A stretch of DNA of 64,000 nucleotides, taken from assembly GCF_002532075.1 (NCBI RefSeq), contig NZ_LYXE01000090.1, forward strand, positions 264,653 through 328,652. Reading direction: 5' to 3'. Both the position numbers and the translations under genes were made by a program. This DNA comes from Candidatus Chloroploca asiatica (GTDB taxonomy: Bacteria > Chloroflexota > Chloroflexia > Chloroflexales > Chloroflexaceae). Shown in pieces: positions 50,698 to 59,757 of this stretch. Every line of letters starts with the position of its first letter. The stretch's first letter is position 1. The notes beneath the pieces were generated by a model that was given only the letters and a program-made list of their open reading frames with translations, was not told the origin of the DNA and did not search any database.

Positions 50698-51624
50698 TCA
50701 GTATCTACCTGGCAGATCGCTCAACGCAGGATGCAAACGGGTCGCGGCCAACCATGCCTCAATGCCAACCGAAGGTTGGATGCCCTGTTCGGTCACAATA
50801 CCTGCCAAGGCATTAAGCGGGGTGCGGTCAAAATAGAGGTTTTCAACCTTGACCCCGGGCGCGGGATCATCCCACACTTGCTCGCCAGGCCAGCGTGCCT
50901 GAGGTGGCGGATGGTAGCCCGGAGGCAAGAATTTTTCGCTGCCACAGAGCGCATAGACGGGCACGCCACTCGCCCCTGCGGCCAGGGTCATCGCATACGT
51001 ACCAACTTTATTCACCAGGCCCTGGGCATCAAGGAAGTCGGCCCCTACCAGCACAAGTTGCGCCTGGGCAGCAAAGATGACCGCCAGCGCATCAATAACA
51101 AGCGTCACAGGCAAGCCAATTTCAGCCAGTTCGGTCGCCAGGCTGCGCCCCTCACAGGCCGGACGGCCCTCAGCGCACACAACCTTGATACGGCGACCGG
51201 CGCGCTGGGCATGGCGCAGGGCGGCAGAAACCGTGGTACTGCGTCCATTCGTCACAATCTGACCCTCTTCGGGGATCAAGCGCAGGGCGGTCTCAGCAAT
51301 AGCCGCCTCGTGGACATGCAAACGGCGCTTAAAATCATGGACGGTTTCGACAGCCCTGGCGCGAGCCTGTTGAACCTCATCGGTGGACGTCACGGCCCAT
51401 AGGAGCGCATTGATCAAATTCACGAGAGGCGCCATCGTTGGATGGGCTTTGATCAATGTACCTCCAACATCAAGGACATTCTGTTCCAAGGCTGTGATCG
51501 TCGTTGACTGATCGTTGCGCATCAAACGAGAGAGCAACTCGGCACTCTTGTCAGCAATCTCAACCGCGCCCGAGATGTTATCATCGACAATCGTCGCCAC
51601 TGCCTGTGCAGTAAACTTATCCAC
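50698..51624 (-). CDS. eIF2B-alpha/beta/delta-like protein
   Basis: This 308-residue protein belongs to the eIF2B/ MtnA/R15P-isomerase superfamily. VTNGRSTTVSAALRHAQRAG, VVCAEGRPACEGRSLATELAEIG and LVLVGADFLDAQG-LVNKVGTYA are the family's blocks. Members isomerise methylthioribose-1-phosphate or ribose-1,5-bisphosphate, or regulate other enzymes. Here none of these can be chosen, as no MTA-recycling or RuBisCO gene is seen. GTG at 51624 is preferred because GGAAGG lies five bases upstream; the longer frame is unlike the family. Confidence 0.82.
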   Translation of the reverse strand: MDKFTAQAVATIVDDNISGAVEIADKSAELLSRLMRNDQSTTITALEQNVLDVGGTLIKAHPTMAPLVNLINALLWAVTSTDEVQQARARAVETVHDFKRRLHVHEAAIAETALRLIPEEGQIVTNGRSTTVSAALRHAQRAGRRIKVVCAEGRPACEGRSLATELAEIGLPVTLVIDALAVIFAAQAQLVLVGADFLDAQGLVNKVGTYAMTLAAGASGVPVYALCGSEKFLPPGYHPPPQARWPGEQVWDDPAPGVKVENLYFDRTPLNALAGIVTEQGIQPSVGIEAWLAATRLHPALSDLPGRY

Positions 51625-51808
51625 AACACCTTCCCTGTGTGAGCAACAATCTGATCGGATACAGCTACAGCACAAGAAGAACTTCAGTTTGACGAAACCA
51701 TGCGTATTTTTACCATACCACAATTTTGTCGGTTGCACAGGGATAAAAAGCTAGCGGATTGTGTAAAGGTTGACAACAAAAGAGGAAGATTGGGTGTTGG
51801 GAAGATCA

Positions 51809-54223
51809 TTAGAAAGGGGTGCGAAGGTTCAGCGCCGAGGCGATGATCTGCTCAAGCTGTTCAATCGTAAACGGTTTCGCGAGGAACCGATAGAGGCCCT
51901 CTTTGAACTCGGCATACGTCAGCGGACTCACGGTATCACCGGTCACAAAAATCATCCGCTCAGCAACCTGTGGATCAAGCTGACGTAAGGCAGCAAGCAA
52001 CTCAAAGCCATTCATGACCGGCATTTTCACATCTGAGAGGATCAGATCAAACGTCTCGCGCTGGAAAACTTCGAGGGCTGCGGTACCACTGGTGACGGCA
52101 ACGGCAGCATGGCCCAGATCTTCGAGCATGCGCGTCAACAACTCAACCACCGGCTCTTCATCATCAACTACCAGGATCTTGAGCGAAGGCTTCAGCAAGG
52201 CGGTCGGGCTAGGAGGAAGAGCGGGAAGAGCAGTGGGTTGCGCTACTTCCATCGTACGCACGGGAAGGGTAAGCTTGACCACCGTGCCCATACCCTCCTG
52301 GCTTTCGGCCCAAATATGGCCCTGGTGCTCCTGGATAATCCCAAAGCAGATCGACAGGCCCAAGCCGGTTCCCTGACCAATCGCTTTGGTCGTAAAAAAA
52401 GGGTTGAAGATTTTTTGGAGATATGGTTGAGAAATACCAATGCCAGTATCTTCAACTTCAAGCTGGATCACTGCTTCGCCATCGCTACGCATTTTCAACC
52501 TGGTACGCAACGTCAGCGTCCCCGGACTGACCTTTTCGAGCATCGCGTGGCGAGCATTGGTGATCAGATTGAGGAGTACCTGTTGCAACTGGTGGGGATC
52601 GGCGACGGTCTCGGGAAGGTTTGGATCAAGCTCAAGGGCCACCGAAATAGTATCAACCTTGAGTTGATACTGTTGCAAAGCGAGGGCACTCTCCACGACC
52701 GCATTGAGCGCAACCATCGAGCGTTCGGGTTTGTGTTCACGGGCAAAAATCAACAGATTGCGCACAATTTTGGCCGCCCGTTCAGACTGCGTGCGAATAT
52801 GCTCAACATCCTGGCGTATCTGATGAGGCAACGCGGGATCGCGCAACAAGAGTTGACTATAGCCACTGACACTGGTGAGTGGATTATTCAACTCGTGAGC
52901 CACACCAGCCACGAGTTGACCAATCGCCGAGAGTTTTTCCGACTGGATCAACTGTTGTTCAAGATGGCGGCGTTCGGTGAGATTACGGGCAATGCAGTGC
53001 AACCCCTTGATCCCGTGCCCATTCATGATCACCTGGGTTGAAACCTCCAGGTAAATCGATTCATTATTGGTTGCGACCAATTCAAGCTCAAAGGGTTGGC
53101 CGGGCTGGCCCTCAAGCCGGGCCTTAAGCGAAGGCCAAGCCTCATGCCACGACTCTGGGGTCGCAAATGACTGCAAGGATCGTCCGAGTAAAGCGTCGCA
53201 CGACATACCGATCAGTTCTTCACCGACCTTATTGATACTCGTCAGGCATACATCGCGATCAAGCAAAAAGATCATGTCATACGCATTGGCAAAGAGATCG
53301 CGATAGCGCTGTTCCGAGTGTTTCACCTCTTCATAGAGACGGGCATTCTCAATAGCGATGGCCGCATAATCAGCCAGGGTCGCCAGGAGATACTGATCAT
53401 TCTCAGAAAACGTCCGATCAGCTTGCCGGTTATCAACGGCAAGAACCCCAATCACCTGATCGCCCACCATCAACGGAACTTGCAGAATAGCGCGCACAAG
53501 AAACCCGGTTTTGACCTTGAGCGCAAAGCCTGCGCGGGCTTGATCAAGACGGATCGGCTTACCCGTCCGGACGACCTGACCAGCGAGGGTATCACCGACC
53601 GGCATCCGCAAGCGTTGGGCCCGCTGATCGCCGAGGTTCTTGGCGGCACGCAGGTAGAGTTCTTGATGTTCGGGATCATACAGAAGCAGGAAGCCCTCTT
53701 CGGCCTGCGTAATGTAGACACCAGCTTCCACAATCCGTTCAAGCAACTGCTCAAGATCCATCAGCCCAGTCACTGACTTGCCAATGCGATAGAGCACGGT
53801 CAATTCCTGCACACGTTGCTGTAGCGAAACGGTCAGGCGATCTTTATCACGACGGAGGCGACGCTCACGCAGGGCCTGATCAATGGCTACCCGAGCTTCG
53901 GTATCAGAAAAGGGTTTGATCAGATAGTTGCGTGCCCCAAGCCGAAAGGCTTCGACCGCAATATTCTCTGAGCCGTGTGCGGTCATCAAGATAACCGGCA
54001 CATCATAGCCCTCTTGCGCGATCAAACGCAACAGATCGAGCCCGCTGATATCAGGCAATTGCAGATCGAGCAGGATCAGATCCGGCAAGCGCATACGCAA
54101 CTGCTGGAGACCTTGACGACCTGTGTGCGCCACAATCGAACGAAAACCCAGTTCGGGCAAGACATATTTTGCCAGCAAGTCAGTAATCTGCTCACTGTCA
54201 TCAATAATCAGAATTTCTTCCAT
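51809..54223 (-). CDS. Hybrid histidine kinase: REC-GAF-PAS-HisKA-HATPase-REC
   Basis: This 804-residue signalling protein has a receiver at each end. The first receiver (residues 4-118) has the phosphoacceptor D53 in LLDLQLPD. A GAF domain spans about 140-300, PAS about 310-430, and the dimerisation domain holds the phospho-His in AGVAHELNNPLTSV. The HATPase domain has N, G1 (DTGIGI) and G2 (GTGLGLSICFGII) boxes. The last receiver, near 685-800, has D in LILSDVKMPVMNG. No output domain is present, so signalling must pass to another protein. The N-terminal receiver suggests that a further kinase acts on it. Confidence 0.93.
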   Translation of the reverse strand: MEEILIIDDSEQITDLLAKYVLPELGFRSIVAHTGRQGLQQLRMRLPDLILLDLQLPDISGLDLLRLIAQEGYDVPVILMTAHGSENIAVEAFRLGARNYLIKPFSDTEARVAIDQALRERRLRRDKDRLTVSLQQRVQELTVLYRIGKSVTGLMDLEQLLERIVEAGVYITQAEEGFLLLYDPEHQELYLRAAKNLGDQRAQRLRMPVGDTLAGQVVRTGKPIRLDQARAGFALKVKTGFLVRAILQVPLMVGDQVIGVLAVDNRQADRTFSENDQYLLATLADYAAIAIENARLYEEVKHSEQRYRDLFANAYDMIFLLDRDVCLTSINKVGEELIGMSCDALLGRSLQSFATPESWHEAWPSLKARLEGQPGQPFELELVATNNESIYLEVSTQVIMNGHGIKGLHCIARNLTERRHLEQQLIQSEKLSAIGQLVAGVAHELNNPLTSVSGYSQLLLRDPALPHQIRQDVEHIRTQSERAAKIVRNLLIFAREHKPERSMVALNAVVESALALQQYQLKVDTISVALELDPNLPETVADPHQLQQVLLNLITNARHAMLEKVSPGTLTLRTRLKMRSDGEAVIQLEVEDTGIGISQPYLQKIFNPFFTTKAIGQGTGLGLSICFGIIQEHQGHIWAESQEGMGTVVKLTLPVRTMEVAQPTALPALPPSPTALLKPSLKILVVDDEEPVVELLTRMLEDLGHAAVAVTSGTAALEVFQRETFDLILSDVKMPVMNGFELLAALRQLDPQVAERMIFVTGDTVSPLTYAEFKEGLYRFLAKPFTIEQLEQIIASALNLRTPF

Positions 54224-54283
54224 AAGGCGCTTGTGCTCAAAACCTGGGTCAAGACCCTCGCGAGTTGCCGATCTGAGGAGTCA

Positions 54284-54313
54284 ATTGTACACTACTGTCA
54301 GCGTCAGCAGCAA
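54284..54313 (-). promoter_or_regulatory. Promoter of the hybrid histidine kinase gene
   Basis: On the minus strand TTGCTG (54308-54313) and TACAAT (54284-54289) are 18 bp apart. Transcription would begin near 54277, giving a leader of about 54 nt before the ATG at 54223. Confidence 0.65.
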
Positions 54314-54343
54314 GATAAAACCTCATAAGAATGGCTGAGAGAT

Positions 54344-55324
54344 ATGATACCTGAACAAGCAGGAGCGACCGTCCTTGTGCTCGGTGATATCAACGCAGAT
54401 CTTAGCTTTATTGTGCCATCATTTCCTGATGAGGGTGGTGATATTTCGGCTGAACGTCTGCGCTGGCACAGTGGCGGAACCGGTTTGAATAGTGCGATTG
54501 CGTTCAGCCGTCTTGGGGCACAGGTCGCCTTACTTGGACGGATAGGCCATGATCCGGCGGCTGAAGTCGTGCAAGCGACCGCACGCAAAGCGGGCCTCGA
54601 TCTGCGCTGGGTGCAAACCGACAGCGAGGTTGCCACCGGCCTCTGTGGGGTGATTATCTCGCCGGGAGGGCAGCGCACCTTTGTTAGTTTTCGCGGGGCT
54701 AATCTGCGTTATCAAGGCGAGGCCTTGCCAACACATCTGCTTGATACATGCGGCTTGCTCTTTCTTTGTGCTCATGCCCTGTTGGAAGGTTCGCAGCAAT
54801 ATGCGGCCCTGAAACTGGCCCAACTGGCTGTTGAGCGCGCTCTTCCCGTGGCCCTCGATCTCTGCCTACCGGCGATTCGGCTGGCTCGTGACCTTCTCTT
54901 CGCCATGCTGCCCCAGCTCTGGTTGTTGACGATGAACGAGGACGAACTACGGGCGCTCTTGCCCGGTATGAGCCTCCAGCAAGCGCTGGATCACCTGTTG
55001 CAACACGGCGTAGCGCACGTTGTGATCAAACGAGGTGCCCAGGGATGCAGCATTGCCGAGAGGAGCGGGCGGCTCGATGTGTTGCCGCCGGCGATCAAGG
55101 TTGTTGACACGAATGGGTGCGGTGATGCCTTTGCGGCTGCGTATGCCTGGGCCTATCTGCGCGGAGCCGAGATGCGCGAGTGTGCAACCCTGGCAAACAC
55201 CATGGGGGCGCTGACGGCAACCCGTTCAGGGGCTGCTGATGCTATTCCGACTCGCTCGGAATTAGCCATGCGTCTCACCTATGGTCTGCACTATCTGCTG
55301 GCCCCGGTCTCCTCTGGAATCTAA
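54344..55324 (+). CDS. PfkB-family sugar/nucleoside kinase
   Basis: This 326-residue protein has the ribokinase fold. VLVLGDINADLSFIVPSFP and WHSGGTGLNSAIAFSRLGA are the substrate-binding signature 1, and VVDTNGCGDAFAAAYAWAY is signature 2 with the catalytic aspartate. Compared with the usual DTTGAGD, here DTNGCGD is seen, still with the anion hole and base. Acceptor may be a nucleoside or furanose. It starts 120 bp from the divergent histidine kinase and is followed in 19 bp by the BtpA gene. This pairing suggests sugar/nucleoside turnover. Confidence 0.9.
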   Translation: MIPEQAGATVLVLGDINADLSFIVPSFPDEGGDISAERLRWHSGGTGLNSAIAFSRLGAQVALLGRIGHDPAAEVVQATARKAGLDLRWVQTDSEVATGLCGVIISPGGQRTFVSFRGANLRYQGEALPTHLLDTCGLLFLCAHALLEGSQQYAALKLAQLAVERALPVALDLCLPAIRLARDLLFAMLPQLWLLTMNEDELRALLPGMSLQQALDHLLQHGVAHVVIKRGAQGCSIAERSGRLDVLPPAIKVVDTNGCGDAFAAAYAWAYLRGAEMRECATLANTMGALTATRSGAADAIPTRSELAMRLTYGLHYLLAPVSSGI

Positions 55325-55343
55325 CGACAAAGGAACGTGCGCT

Positions 55344-56189
55344 ATGGCTCCATACTGGAAAGAACGCCTTGACGCCCTGCGGATCACCCATTTGGGTGAG
55401 GTTTTTACGACCCCACGACCGGTCATTGGTATGGTTCACTGTTGGCCCCTGCCAGGGGCGCCTGGTTATCGCGGCTATGGCATGGCAACGATTATTGAAC
55501 ATGCCGTGCGTGATGCCACCGCGCTGGCCGAAGGCGGTTGTCACGGGTTGATTGTGGAAAACATGTGGGATATTCCCTTTCGCGCTGGCCCCCATGTGCA
55601 ACCCGAAAGCATTGCGGCCCATGCGGTGGTTGCGCGTGCCGTGCGTGAAGCAGTTCCCGAGTTGCCCCTCGGCATTAACCTGGTGCATAACGGTGGCGTC
55701 GCATTGCTCGCGATTGCCATCGCGGCCGGGGCCGATTTCATCCGTGTCTGTATGTTTACTGGGGCGGGGGTCTGGGACGCCGGCTCGTGGGACGAAGGGT
55801 GTGCGGCGGATCTCTTGCGCCGACGCACCGAGCTCGAGGCCGAGTCGATCAAGATCTTTGCCGATGTGGATAAAAAACATTCGGTGCGTTTTCCAGGGAT
55901 TGATCTGGCAACCCATATTGAATGGACACGCTTTTTTGGGGCCGATGCGCTGATTGTCTCAGGACGCATGACGGGTGATGCGCCTGATCTCGCCAAGCTC
56001 CGTGAGGCACGACAATGTGCGGGGACAACGCCCATTTTGCTAGGTTCAGGCACTGACGAACAGAATATTGGTGCCTTTATGGAGATCGCGGATGGGGTCA
56101 TTGTGGGCAGCAGCATCAAAGCAGAGGGAGCGATCGCTAATCCTGTTGATGTAGAGCGTGTTCGTCGTTTTGTTGAGGCCACCCGCTGA
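55344..56189 (+). CDS. BtpA/SgcQ family TIM-barrel protein
   Basis: This 281-residue protein matches the BtpA family. VIGMVHCWPLPGAPGYRGYG, EGGCHGLIVENMWDIPF and GADFIRVCMFTGAGVWDAG are its blocks, and VDKKHSVRFP, VIVGSSIKAEG follow. In cyanobacteria BtpA stabilises photosystem I, but Chloroflexota lack PSI, and SgcQ in E. coli lies in a sugar operon. The family is TIM-barrel-like and probably enzymatic. The gene lies 19 bp after the PfkB kinase gene, so a kinase-aldolase-like or kinase-lyase path is plausible but not shown. The start ATG at 55344 has AAAGGA upstream. Confidence 0.88.
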   Translation: MAPYWKERLDALRITHLGEVFTTPRPVIGMVHCWPLPGAPGYRGYGMATIIEHAVRDATALAEGGCHGLIVENMWDIPFRAGPHVQPESIAAHAVVARAVREAVPELPLGINLVHNGGVALLAIAIAAGADFIRVCMFTGAGVWDAGSWDEGCAADLLRRRTELEAESIKIFADVDKKHSVRFPGIDLATHIEWTRFFGADALIVSGRMTGDAPDLAKLREARQCAGTTPILLGSGTDEQNIGAFMEIADGVIVGSSIKAEGAIANPVDVERVRRFVEATR

Positions 56190-56205
56190 TCACCCCGCAG
56201 CCGCG

Positions 56206-56214
56206 TGGTACAAT
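56206..56214 (+). promoter_or_regulatory. Extended -10 promoter of the glutamate-type dehydrogenase gene
   Basis: TGGTACAAT lies 74 bp before the ATG at 56288. The leader starts near 56221 and contains GGCATC/GATGCC, a small hairpin possibility. Confidence 0.65.
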
Positions 56215-56287
56215 AAGGACATTGGGCATCAAAGAAGATGCCACTAACTGGTGTCGAACCTACTCAGTGACGAGGAGCATGCAACCA

Positions 56288-57556
56288 ATGGTGTTTGAAA
56301 CGTTGCCAGACACGACCGAGAATTTGTTTACGATAGCCCAGCGTCAATTTGATCGTGCGGCCGATCTGCTTGACCTGCCCGCTGGCTTACGCGGCATTTT
56401 GCGCGTCCCCCAGCGCGAACTGAGCGTCAACTTTCCGGTCAAACTCGATGATGGCACGACCCGCATGTTCACAGGGTATCGTGTCCAGCACAACCTGTCG
56501 CGTGGGCCAACCAAGGGCGGCATCCGTTATCATCCGTCGCTTACGCTCGATGAAGTGCGTGCGCTGGCAATGTGGATGTCGTGGAAATGTGCGGTGACGC
56601 ATCTGCCCTATGGCGGGGCCAAAGGCGGCGTGATCGTTGATCCAAAGCAGTTTTCGCAGCATGAAATCGAGCGCCTGACCCGACGGTATGCCAGCGAGAT
56701 CAGTCTGGTGATTGGCCCTGATCGTGATATTCCCGCCCCTGATGTCAACACAAACCCACAGATTATGGCCTGGATTATGGATACGATCTCGATGCACCAG
56801 GGCTATACCGTCCCCGCGATTGTCACAGGCAAGCCGCTCACAATAGGTGGCTCTGAGGGCCGTCACGAAGCAACCGCACGCGGTCTCGTCTATATCTTGA
56901 TTGAGGCAGTCGCACACGCGGGGATGAACCTTGCCCAAACCAGGGTCGCCATCCAGGGTTTTGGCAACGCCGGTGCAAGCATCGCCCGTATGCTGCATGC
57001 ACTTGGTGCGACTATCGTCGCTGTGAGTGATAGCCAGGGAGGGGTCTATCATCCACGTGGGCTTGATCCTGCTGCTGTTGCCTTGCACAAAGAAGCAACC
57101 GGCAGTGTCGTCGACTATCCCGAGGGCGACCAGATCAGCAATGCGACCCTGATCGAGCTTGATTGCGATATTCTCATTCCTGCGGCCCTGGCGCAGAGCA
57201 TTAATAGTGCCCGGGCACCCCATGTGCGCGCCCGCATTGTTGCCGAAGCAGCCAATGGCCCGACCACCCCTGAAGCCGATGAGATCCTCTTTGACCAGGG
57301 GGTTATGGTTGTGCCTGATATTCTGGCCGGGGCTGGAGGGGTGACGGTAAGCTATTTTGAATGGGTGCAGGGGCTCCAGTCATTCTTCTGGTCTGAGCGT
57401 GAAGTGAATGCGCAACTCGAACGGGTGATGCAGCGCTCGTTCCACCAGGTTGTCCAGATGGCCCAACAGCATCAGATATCGCTGCGGACCGCTGCCGGTG
57501 CGCTTGCGGTACGCCGCGTCGCCGATGCCGTTGCAACCCGGGGAATCTATCCGTAG
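56288..57556 (+). CDS. Glutamate dehydrogenase family protein
   Basis: This 422-residue protein is a Glu/Leu/Phe/Val dehydrogenase of the glutamate dehydrogenase hexameric type. Substrate-binding lysines appear at K76 (GPTKGGIR) and K100 (MSWKCAV), and the catalytic lysine at K112 (GGAKGGVIVDP). The NAD(P) domain has IQGFGNAGASIARMLHALG. The length fits the 410-425 of small GDHs. ATG at 56288 is preferred as GAGGAG (56272-56277) is at good distance, while the ATG at 56279 is too close to it. It would interconvert glutamate and 2-oxoglutarate. Confidence 0.93.
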   Translation: MVFETLPDTTENLFTIAQRQFDRAADLLDLPAGLRGILRVPQRELSVNFPVKLDDGTTRMFTGYRVQHNLSRGPTKGGIRYHPSLTLDEVRALAMWMSWKCAVTHLPYGGAKGGVIVDPKQFSQHEIERLTRRYASEISLVIGPDRDIPAPDVNTNPQIMAWIMDTISMHQGYTVPAIVTGKPLTIGGSEGRHEATARGLVYILIEAVAHAGMNLAQTRVAIQGFGNAGASIARMLHALGATIVAVSDSQGGVYHPRGLDPAAVALHKEATGSVVDYPEGDQISNATLIELDCDILIPAALAQSINSARAPHVRARIVAEAANGPTTPEADEILFDQGVMVVPDILAGAGGVTVSYFEWVQGLQSFFWSEREVNAQLERVMQRSFHQVVQMAQQHQISLRTAAGALAVRRVADAVATRGIYP

Positions 57557-57583
57557 GCACCGGGCATTGCCGTTTGATCTGGT

Positions 57584-57630
57584 GGGTGGCAACAAAAAAG
57601 CCAGCTAAGCTGGCTTTTTTGTTGCCACCC
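57584..57630. terminator. 22-bp perfect hairpin terminator after the dehydrogenase gene
   Basis: The arms 57584-57605 and 57609-57630 pair perfectly over 22 bp around TAA. The stem includes an A6/T6 block, so the T-run occurs inside the 3' arm. The tip reads GCCAGC-TAA-GCTGGC. Confidence 0.85.
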
Positions 57631-57737
57631 AGACCCGTTTTCTCATCCTGTTCTTATGCAAACTTAAATTGCTGCTCAGGCTGCTGGTGCATACTGAAAC
57701 CAATCAAAACAGAAATAAAGCTTAAGGTAGGTGGCTT

Positions 57738-58907
57738 ATGGAACAATCATATAGGACAAATCCGCTGCTACTCCTGGTGATGCTCTTGCTTGGTCTCTTT
57801 ATTGGCATTGGTGGTGGTGCGGTTGCTGGTGGTTTTACGGCCCTTATGGTCAGTCGACAACAGGCTACCGCCAGCACAATGCTGGCTCAGCCGGTACGCG
57901 CCGACCTCGCAACGACAGAACTCGCTACGCAACCGACCGTTCAGGCCGAACGTAGCGCGCCAAATACGACGCTTAGTCCTGCGGTCGCTGCGGTGCAACA
58001 AGTAGGCCCTGCAGTCGTGACGGTGCTCAACCGTAGTGCCACTGGTATGGGCAGTGGTAGTGGGGTGATTGTGAGTGAAGATGGTTACATCATCACCAAC
58101 AACCACGTTATTCAAGGGGCGACACAGCTTGCCGTCGTCTTTGCTGATAGCAGCCGCCGCGAAGCTGAATTAATTGGTGCCGATGCGCTCAACGATATTG
58201 CGATTATTCGGGTCAACGGCGATATGCCGGCGGTAGCCAAGATTGGCGACGCAGCAGCCCTGCAACCCGGCGAGCAAGTGCTGGCGATCGGCAGCCCCCT
58301 GGGCAACTTCCGCAACACAGTTACGTCTGGGGTGGTGAGTGCGCTCAATCGTTCGGTTGGCTCGATGGAGGGTTTGATTCAGACGGATGCCGCCATCAAC
58401 AGTGGCAACAGTGGTGGGCCGTTGATCAACCTCAATGGCGAAGTAGTTGGCATTAACACCCTTGTTGTCCGGAGTGACTTTGATTTCGGGTCAAGTGCGC
58501 CGGTCGAAGGCCTCGGGTTTGCTGTGCCAAGTACGATCTTTCGTAGTGTGATGGATCAGCTGATCACGACGGGCGAAGTGCGTTATCCGTTTCTCGGCGT
58601 ACGTTATCTTCCCATTGATGGCAATGTGGCCGCCGAGTTTGAATTGCCTGTGCAAAATGGTGCCTTCATCCAGAGCGGGCTTCGTGGGCAGGCCGCAGTC
58701 GAGCCTGGCAGTGCCGCAGACCGTGCAGGCATCCGTGAGGGCGACATTATTACCGCCATTGACAGCGTACGCATCGACTACAACACCTCGTTGCGCCAGT
58801 TACTGCTGCGCCACACGCCTGGTGAGACCGTCAAGGTCACGGTCTTGCGTGATGGAACCGAAATCACGCTTGACGTTGTCCTAGGCGAACGACCTACCGT
58901 ACGTTGA
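57738..58907 (+). CDS. HtrA/DegP-type membrane-anchored serine protease
   Basis: This 389-residue protein has an N-terminal membrane anchor (LLLLVMLLLGLFIGIGGGAV, about residues 10-35), a Thr/Ala-rich linker and a trypsin-like domain with the triad H123 (TNNHVI), D153 (LNDIAI) and S225 (GNSGGP). Residues 290-385 form one PDZ domain (AADRAGIREGDIITAIDSV). It should degrade misfolded exported proteins on the outside of the membrane. ATG at 57738 has AGGTGG upstream. Confidence 0.95.
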   Translation: MEQSYRTNPLLLLVMLLLGLFIGIGGGAVAGGFTALMVSRQQATASTMLAQPVRADLATTELATQPTVQAERSAPNTTLSPAVAAVQQVGPAVVTVLNRSATGMGSGSGVIVSEDGYIITNNHVIQGATQLAVVFADSSRREAELIGADALNDIAIIRVNGDMPAVAKIGDAAALQPGEQVLAIGSPLGNFRNTVTSGVVSALNRSVGSMEGLIQTDAAINSGNSGGPLINLNGEVVGINTLVVRSDFDFGSSAPVEGLGFAVPSTIFRSVMDQLITTGEVRYPFLGVRYLPIDGNVAAEFELPVQNGAFIQSGLRGQAAVEPGSAADRAGIREGDIITAIDSVRIDYNTSLRQLLLRHTPGETVKVTVLRDGTEITLDVVLGERPTVR

Positions 58908-58963
58908 CGTTCAGGCTGCCGCTTCCAAGGGTTTCACCTGTCCTGAGGAGGACAACCTGATGA

Positions 58964-59022
58964 CACCCCCGCCCGGGCGGGGGTGCTACACCAAAAAACC
59001 AGAGGACGTTGCCCTCTGGTTT
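58964..59022. terminator. Two hairpins after the HtrA gene
   Basis: A loopless GC palindrome spans 58964-58985. It is followed by a ten-bp stem (58996-59005 with 59013-59022) that ends in GGTTT. Both lie right before the next promoter, so the second is probably the true terminator of the HtrA transcript. Confidence 0.65.
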
Positions 59023-59023
59023 G

Positions 59024-59032
59024 TGGTATCAT
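59024..59032 (+). promoter_or_regulatory. Extended -10 promoter of the three-gene set
   Basis: TGGTATCAT lies 35 bp before the GTG start at 59068, giving a short leader with AGGAG. It is identical to the promoter core at 33442-33450. Confidence 0.7.
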
Positions 59033-59067
59033 ACATATGAAGAATCACCAAGACCAAGGAGTAGGAT

Positions 59068-59757
59068 GTGACCTTGATGCTGCTGATCCGGCACGGCACC
59101 AATGATTGGGTGCATGGTCGGCTGGCGGGCTGGACGCCCGGGGTGCATTTGAATGACGAGGGTAAACGCCAAGCCGTTGCCCTGAGTGAGCGACTTGGTG
59201 ATCTGCCCATTGTCGCATGCTATACCAGTCCCCTTGAACGTTGCGTTGAGACCGCAACCGCCCTGGCTCAGCCGCGTGGCTTGCCTCTACGCCTGGTTGA
59301 AGGGATTGGCGAAGTACGCTATGGTGAATGGCAAGGTGCCGAACTGAAAGAGTTGTACAAACACGAGTTGTGGCCGGGGGTACAGTACTATCCTAGTGGT
59401 ACCCGCTTTCCCAACGGCGAATCAATTGGCGAAGCGCAGATGCGCATGGTGCAGGCCCTTGATGGGTTGCGTGCTCAGCATCCCAAAGAGATCATTGCCG
59501 TTTGTTCCCATGCTGATTTGATTAAGCTCGCAATTGCCTATTACGTTGGCATACATATTGATCTCTTTCAGCGCCTGATCATCAATCCATGTTCACTGAA
59601 TGCCATTGCCTTTGAACCAATGGGACCACGCCTGCTTGCACTCAATGATACTGGTTCGCTTGAACATCTACGACCAAAACCTGTCCCGCCGCCTGAGCCA
59701 TCGGCATCTGGTGATGCCAATGACTCAGCCCCAGCTGTAGAGCAGGAGCATGTCTGA
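59068..59757 (+). CDS. Histidine phosphatase, MSMEG_4193-like
   Basis: This 229-residue protein belongs to the phosphoglycerate-mutase-like histidine phosphatases. LLIRHGTNDWVHGRLAGW holds the RHG catalytic His, the second His lies in VCSHADLIKLAIAYYVGI, and Arg residues occur in TSPLERCVETA. The closest known group is TIGR03848, MSMEG_4193, which forms a conserved trio with the next two genes in Actinobacteria. The start is GTG at 59068 after AGGAG. A Pro/Ala-rich tail ends the protein. The last eight bases overlap the DUF3090 gene. Confidence 0.88.
   Translation: MTLMLLIRHGTNDWVHGRLAGWTPGVHLNDEGKRQAVALSERLGDLPIVACYTSPLERCVETATALAQPRGLPLRLVEGIGEVRYGEWQGAELKELYKHELWPGVQYYPSGTRFPNGESIGEAQMRMVQALDGLRAQHPKEIIAVCSHADLIKLAIAYYVGIHIDLFQRLIINPCSLNAIAFEPMGPRLLALNDTGSLEHLRPKPVPPPEPSASGDANDSAPAVEQEHV

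Noticed and set aside
55344..56189. BtpA as evidence of photosystem I
   Set aside because: The family is wide and found in non-phototrophs; the neighbouring PfkB kinase and absence of photosystem genes suggest another role.
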